Source: Chara braunii (taxonomy: Eukaryota > Streptophyta > Charophyceae > Charales > Characeae). From it: DNA of 25,597 nucleotides. This document shows, in pieces, positions 19,837-25,597 of this stretch. Below the pieces are notes generated by a model. It was not told where the DNA came from. It did not search any database and saw nothing but the letters and a program-made list of their open reading frames with translations. Location of the stretch: NCBI GenBank assembly GCA_003427395.1, contig BFEA01000246.1, positions 1,185,165 through 1,210,761 of the forward strand. The letters run 5' to 3'. Each line of letters starts with the position of its first letter. Position 1 is the first letter of the stretch. The translations under genes and the position numbers were made by a program.

Positions 19837-19929
19837 CTCAGACAGCCGGGACTTGAATCCGTGACCTGAGGTCTGTGAGTGGTTAAATTTCGGTTGTTAG
19901 AGCCTCCTCCCAACACTTGGCAGGCTAAG
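19837..19929 (-). ncRNA. tRNA-like (class II) sequence in E2
   Basis: The E2 counterpart of the minus-strand tRNA-like segment, also 93 bases. The A-box-like TGCCAAGTGTTGGG and B-box-like GATTCAAGTCC are kept, but the T stem is weaker than in E1. No T run follows the 3' end. Confidence 0.38.
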
Positions 19930-20465
19930 GTATTTAGCAACTCGAGATTCACGTATTTTCTTTTATTTTCTTTCATTTATTCTTATTACCTTAACAACTT
20001 TATTATTTTTATTTTTATTTATTATATTTTTTCTTTCGACCCGTGGTCATTGCAGATAGTTTGTTTCGATAAATCTGCCGCGAGATCCACGACAAATTCA
20101 TCGAAAAGCATCCCGATACCCCACGAATCTCGGCTTCGAAGTCGAGAGGGCCGCTCGATAGTGGCTCACAACCTCGGGAGAAAGGCGAGGTAGAGCGGAT
20201 TGCGAGAGGGGGAAACTTCGAACGGAGAGAGGAGGAAGATGGTTGCGCGATGAGAGGAAACAACGTGCGGAGGGATAGTGAAGACGAGCGTGTGAGGAGA
20301 AAGTGAGAGCTCGGGGAAGGTAACACGTAGTGCGACAGAGGAGGGCGTGCGGTGAGAGGCGCAAGAAGGCAAAAGGGGGAGAATAGTGACGCAACGTGGG
20401 GATGAAGGAAACAATCTAACGCTCGAAGGTAGAGAAAACCGCGCGGAGGAATAAGAAAGCATGAA

Positions 20466-20571
20466 GGAGAAGAAGAAGAAGAAGACGACGACGACGAAGA
20501 AGAAGAAGAAGAAGAAGAAGAAGAAGAAGAAAAAAAAAAAGAAGAGGAAGAAGAAGAGGAAGAAGAGAGAC
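20466..20571 (+). repeat. (GAA)n array with GAC insert in E2
   Basis: GAA repeats with an ACGACGACGACG segment and an A10 run. Orthologous in position to 7961-8040. Confidence 0.92.
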
Positions 20572-21005
20572 GTGGAAATGACCGACTTACCTATCGTCGC
20601 CCGACGTGTTGGATTGTGTGCTTGTGCCGGTTACATGCCCCCGTGCTATGGTCACGGTATCGTGACGGATCGTGTTGGGGAGTGAAGGGCATTGAGCACT
20701 GTCAGCAACTATGACGATGACAATAACGACGACGACTACGACTACGATGGTGGCAAGGGCGAAGGGAGAGAGAACACATAAGTCCTTACCACGCGACCTA
20801 CTCCTCGAGCTAAATCGAGTGAATCTACAACTAGAAAACGGGAAGGTGCACCACTACACTGATAGTGATCAGATGACTAAAATCGAATGAATCTACCCCT
20901 ACGATATGGAAATATACACTACTTTCCAGCTGCTCGCACAAAGAGGTTTAAATCGGATGAGCAAAAGCGGTCGAATCTGCCGCTAAAGCATGCGAATATA
21001 TATTG

Positions 21006-21098
21006 GTGTGTGTGTGTGTGTGTGTGTATGTGTGTGTGTGTGTGTGTGTATGTGTGTGTGTGTGTGTGTGTCTGTGTGTGTGAGAGGGAGAGAGAGAG
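21006..21098 (+). repeat. (TG)n-(GA)n microsatellite in E2
   Basis: About 38 TG units with two TATG interruptions and one TC, followed by a GA run. Orthologous to 8478-8573. Confidence 0.95.
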
Positions 21099-21294
21099 TT
21101 GCTGCCTCCGCATCTCCTCTATTCTCTGATGCGCTGCCGCCCGCTGCCATCTATCCACCGCTATCCTCTTCCTGCCACTATTTGCTATGGGTTCATGCGC
21201 CTACCCCACATCCCCTGCTCGCTCCTTAGAGAGAGAAAGGGAGAGAGATTATGTGTGAGAAAGAGGAAGAAGAGGGACAGGGAAAGAAAAGCAA

Positions 21295-21701
21295 AGAGAG
21301 GAGCGCATGGTGGTTGTTGGGTGCATGCGGAATCTGTGAGTGGGGATCGAGGTTAAGAGTGATACGAGAGACATACCTGGTGATTGAGGCGTGCGGCATT
21401 GGCCGAGATCTGCCTGTACTTGGGAAGCTGTTGACATCATCAGCGACATTGTAGTCTAGGCTAGATAGGATCTGCCATCTGTAGTCTGGGCGTCGAGCTC
21501 CAGATAGGATATCAACATTGGTTCTTCGTTGATGATGATGATGAGACTTTACCGACATTGTTTAGTTTGAGCTCTTGGTGTTTTTTTATTTGGTGAAACT
21601 CGTGATGCAATTCTGTTGTTGGTTCGAGGTGACGACTATCTGCTCTTGTGTATATGATGTTGTTTGATTGTTGAAGTTGGCTATTTCTCATCTTTCTTGC
21701 A

Positions 21702-21742
<41 letters not shown>

Positions 21743-22110
21743 GGTGCACGATGGTTCTGGGTGCGAGTGGCATCTGTGACTTGGGGATCGAGGTTGTGAG
21801 TGATACGGGAGACATACCTGATGATTGAGGCGTGCGGTATTGGCCGAGATCTGCTCCTACTTGGGAAGCTGCTGACATCATCAGCGACATTGTAGTCTAG
21901 GCTAGATAGGATCTGCCATCTGTAGTCTGGGCGCCGAGCGCCCGATAGGAATGAGACTTTACCAGCATTGTCAAGTTTGAGATGTTGGTGTCTTCTTATT
22001 TGGTGAAACTCATGATGCAATTCTGCTGTTGGTTCGAGGTCACGACTATCTGCTTTTGTGTGTATGATATTGTTTGATTGCTGAAGTTCGTTATTTCTTA
22101 TTTTCTTGCA

Positions 22111-22177
<67 letters not shown>

Positions 22178-22626
22178 TTTAGGTGCACGGTGGTTCTGGG
22201 TGCGAGTGACATCTATGAGTTGAGGATCGATGTTGTGAGTGATACGACAGACATACCTGGTGATTGAGGCGTGCGGCATTGACCGAGATCTGCTCGTACT
22301 TTGGAAGCTGTTGACATCATCAGCGACATTGTAGTCTAGGCTAGATAGGATCTGCCATCTGTAGTCTGGGCGTCGAGCGCCAGATAGGATATCAACATAG
22401 TTTCTCTGTTGATGATGATGATGAGACTTTACCAGCATTGTCAAGTTTGAGTTCTTGGTGTCTTCTTATTTGGTGAAACTCGTGATGCAATTCTGCAGTT
22501 GGTTCGATGTCACGATAATCTGCTCTTGTGTATATGATGTTGTTTGATTGCTAGAGTTCGCTATTTCTCATTTTTCTTGCATATTATTATTATTATTATT
22601 ATTATTAGTTATTATTATTATTATTA

Positions 22627-22693
<67 letters not shown>

Positions 22694-23093
22694 GGTGCAC
22701 GGTGGTTCTGGGTGCGAGTGACATCTGTGAGTTGGGGATCGAGGTTGTGAGTGATACGGGAGACATACCTGGTGATTGAGGCGTGCGGCATTAGCCGAGA
22801 TCTGCTCGTACTTGGGAAGTTGTTGGCATCATCAGCGACATTGTAGTCTAGGCTAGATAGGATCTGCCATCTGTAGTCTGGGCGCCGAGCGCCAGATAGG
22901 ATATCAACATTGGTTCTTCGTTGATGATGATGATGGGACTTTACCAGCATTGTCAAGTTTGACCTCTTGGTGGCTTCTTATTTGGTGAAACTCGTGATGC
23001 AATTCTGCTGTTGGTTAGAAGTCACGACTATCTGCTCTTGTGTATATGATGCTGTTTCATTGCTGAAGTTCGTTATTTCTTTTTTTTTTTGCA

Positions 23094-23156
<63 letters not shown>

Positions 23157-23577
23157 GGTTATTATTATTATTATTAGGTGCACGGGTATTCTGGGTGCAA
23201 GTCACATCTATGAGTTGAGGATCGAGGTTGTGAGTGATACGGGAGACATACCAGGTGCTTGATGCGAATAGCATTGGCCAAGATCTGCTCGTACTCAGGG
23301 AGTTGTTGACGTTATTAGTGGCATCATAGATAGGTTAGATAGGATTTGCCATCTGTAGTCTCGGCGCCGAGCGCCATATAGAATATGAACATTAGCTCTT
23401 CATTGATGATGATGATGAGACTTTACCAACATTATGAATTTTGAGCTCTTGGTGTCTTCTTATTTGGTGAAACTCGTAATGCAATTCTGCTGTTGGATGA
23501 GGTCACGACTATCTGGTCTTGTGTATATGATACTGCTTGGTTTCTGAAGTTCGCTATCACTCATTTTCGGTGCATTA

Positions 23578-23633
<56 letters not shown>

Positions 23634-23717
23634 GTTATTATTATTATTTATTATTATTATTATTATTATTATTTCATTATTGTTATGATTATATTAAAAT
23701 TATTATTATTATTATTA
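21295..23717 (-). repeat. Inverted block of five ~400-base units (right arm)
   Basis: It is the inverse complement of 12376-14865. ATT arrays lie at 21704-21742, 22110-22178, 22582-22693, 23094-23176 and 23575-23717. The outermost unit (about 23177-23577) shares private variants with the outermost left unit. The next (about 22694-23092) matches the third left unit, and the innermost matches the fifth. The unit at 21743-22110 has lost about 35 bases (ATATCAACATTGG region). Confidence 0.93.
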
Positions 23718-24113
23718 ACAATCAGACTTGATATCTTTCACACTTCACATGTAATGCAAACAGGTGTGCAGCAACTGGCGACAATCACCCACGCAATACT
23801 CAGAGACAAAGTATAGCTAGGAACACAGATCGGATTCAAACTTGTCTCAGTAGGCTATAGCCCATCACCGTACTCTTATCAATATGTACACATACACACA
23901 CACGGAAGGGGAGAAATGAGACAGGCGCACAAACATAGGACACAGACAAACACAACCAAAAGAGAGAGGGAGAGATACAAACAGACACAGGCAAAGCAGA
24001 CAAGAAGAGACACACAAACAAATACGTGGTGACATGGACACAGACAGACGCCCCACGAACACATAGCAAAGACACACAGAGAGGGGCACGCACGGAAAGT
24101 AAGACAAGAATGT

Positions 24114-24169
<56 letters not shown>
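23718..24169 (-). repeat. Right-arm counterpart of 11944-12365
   Basis: Inverse copy of the unique flank and CT/TG-rich segment. It contains a (GA)n array at 24117-24165 where the left arm has a T14 run. Confidence 0.88.
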
Positions 24170-24170
<1 letters not shown>

Positions 24171-24535
24171 GACTTGGGGATTTGACGACATTTAGATTCA
24201 GACTCGACATTGGGATTGAGACAGTGGATGAGGGACCATTTGGGACCTGTACCGAAGACTTGGTGTTGACGACATTCCCATCTTTCCCCTCTCTTCGTCT
24301 GATCCCCCTCCTCCTCGTCTGTGTATGTTTGGGGGACTGGCACATTCTTCTTGTGTAAGCGCCTGACCCCTTCACACCCTGCGATGGTGATAATGTATGC
24401 TTGGTCTGCATTTCGACATTGATTGGTCTGATCGTTGGTATTTTTGCCTTCCGCTGTGTTGTCCTGTACTATGTGAGAGAGGTCGGTTCTTGTTCTGGTC
24501 TGCACCATGTCACACAGGTGCATACCTACATAAAC
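24170..24535. repeat. Non-repetitive island (right copy)
   Basis: Inverse counterpart of 11591-11940. The plus-strand frame is open from 24359 to 24583 and encodes a hydrophobic run TLIGLIVGIFAFRCVVLYYV preceded by a cysteine-containing stretch. There is no ATG at its start. The long minus-strand open frame at 23879-25024 crosses it but consists mostly of translated low-complexity repeat. Confidence 0.55.
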
Positions 24536-25490
24536 ACTGTGACACACGCTGTGACGAGCACGCACGGTCACACTGCACAGTGATACGTACAAACTGAGAT
24601 ACACACAGTCACGGAGACCCGAACACGGTGGAACACACACAGACACTGTGACAAACACACATGGCACTGTGACACACACACAAACATTGTGACACACACG
24701 CATATGTTGTGACACACGCTCTCGGATGTTGTGACGTAGACAGATACAGTGATACATACAGATGTTGTGATACACACAGACAGATGCTGTGACACGGACA
24801 TATACTGTAACGCACACAGTGAAGCACATAGATACACAATCACACAGTGCACAGCGACACAGATACACAGCAACGCTGTGACACAGACACAGAGACACAC
24901 ACTGAGAAACACTCAGAGACACAGAGAAGACACAGTAAAACGCACAGTCATGGTGACAGACACAGTTACGCACAATACACAGTGATACACAGACACACAG
25001 TGCACGATGAAACACAGTGCACACTGTGAAAACACACGGTCACATTGCACAGTGTAACTTACACAGCGAAATACACACAGTTACACGCACAAGTGCACAT
25101 TGATGCACAGATACACAGTGACAAACACACATGCATAGTGAAGCGCTGTGACACACACAACACTGTGACATTCATAGTGATACAGACTTAGTGTCACGTA
25201 CACTATGACACATATACACAGGGTTACACACACACAAACTTAGTGTCACATACACTGTGACATAGATACACAGGGTCAAACACACACAGACTTAGTGTCA
25301 CATACACTGTGACATAGATACACAGGGTCACACACACCAGACTCAGTGCCACATACAATGTGACGCAGATGTGCAGTCACACAGTCTCATACACACAGTT
25401 ACACGGTGACACACAAGTGGACAGTGACGCACATAGACACTGTGACAATCACACAGACGCAACAAACAAAGTGACACTGAGACATAGGGG
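24536..25490 (-). repeat. TG/CA-rich minisatellite block (right arm)
   Basis: Inverse copy of 10330-11590. It is shorter: the 50-60 base units next to the hairpin array number about three to four here, against at least six plus the N gap on the left. Confidence 0.9.
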
Positions 25491-25496
25491 TTCGTC

Positions 25497-25597
25497 TAAG
25501 GGAGTGAGCGATAAGAGTAGCGAGGCTCCGAGAAGCCTGCCTTATCGCAATGAACGGCAAAGACGGTGATAAGGGTAGCGAGGCTCCGAGAAGCCTG
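25497..25597 (-). repeat. Inverted start of the hairpin array, cut by the window edge
   Basis: Two GATAAG…CTTATC units in inverse orientation, with the CGTTCATTGC-type spacer seen at 10205-10275 on the left. This fixes the correspondence of the window end to about 10215 in the left arm. Confidence 0.92.

Larger units (their letters stand above)
18909..21294 (+). repeat. E2: second copy of the 2.4 kb direct repeat
   Basis: It is co-linear with 6383-8770 and nearly the same length (2386 against 2388 bases). E2 keeps features that are decayed in E1: a TATA-like TATAAAAATA at 19256-19265 and a perfect 8-base-arm hairpin at 19097-19119. Similarity to E1 stops within the purine-rich end at 21285-21294, directly before the inverted 400-base units. 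Confidence 0.9.
18909..25597 (+). mobile_element. Putative 3' LTR, incomplete at the window edge
   Basis: It starts TGTCGGACC like E1 and carries the full 2.4 kb E repeat, then continues into the inverted copy of the LTR core. Under the model its right end lies outside the window, at about 27.8 kb in these coordinates. The core orientation is opposite to that in the 5' copy, so one copy has undergone an inversion. Confidence 0.4.

Noticed and set aside
23879-25024. 381-residue minus-strand open frame
   Set aside because: It is mostly translated CA/TG and CT repeats (cysteine-valine and serine-leucine runs). The left-arm copy breaks the frame, and no domain is recognisable. Low stop-codon content of the repeat explains its length.

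Overview
This window is eukaryotic, repeat-dominated intergenic DNA. No intact cellular gene is visible. It has long simple repeats, AAT/ATT arrays of up to about 160 bases, TG arrays, two sets of nested tandem repeats and LTR-retrotransposon sequence. A primer-binding site complementary to tRNA-Asp and a broken chromodomain-bearing Ty3/gypsy pol point to a plant-lineage genome with large repeat content. A streptophyte (land plant or charophyte alga) is my best guess; the species cannot be named from this sequence.

Layout. 1-4040: mostly featureless sequence with a purine tract, an AAT array, a small terminal-inverted-repeat element (643-775) and a minus-strand LTR-like fragment (about 1960-2280). 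4040-6382: minus-strand chromovirus remnant, with a diverged 92-base tandem duplication at 4385-4568 and broken integrase C-terminus plus chromodomain at 5320-6382. 6383-8770: a 2.4 kb repeat, here called E1. 8770-9715: unassigned. 9720-10312: about ten hairpin-forming repeat units. 10330-12360: TG/CA-rich minisatellite DNA with a 95-base N gap and one non-repetitive island. 12376-14865: five units of about 400 bases separated by AAT arrays. 14866-15634: the end of an LTR, followed by a tRNA-Asp primer-binding site at 15646 and 3.3 kb of non-coding leader-like DNA. 18909-21294: E2, a direct second copy of E1. 21295-25597: an inverted copy of 10.2-14.87 kb that runs off the right edge.

Main interpretation (inference). 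E1 and E2 both begin with TGTCGGACC. The sequence 12 bases before the primer-binding site ends with the exact inverse complement, GGTCCGACA. This is what the two ends of one LTR should look like. It suggests one non-coding LTR element with very long LTRs (6383-15634, about 9.25 kb; second LTR from 18909 past the window edge) and an internal region of only about 3.3 kb. It would have inserted into the chromovirus integrase beside the second catalytic aspartate. The LTR core (8770-14865, about 6.1 kb) lies in opposite orientations in the two LTRs, so it has inverted in one of them. The model predicts specific sequences just outside the window, listed in the findings.
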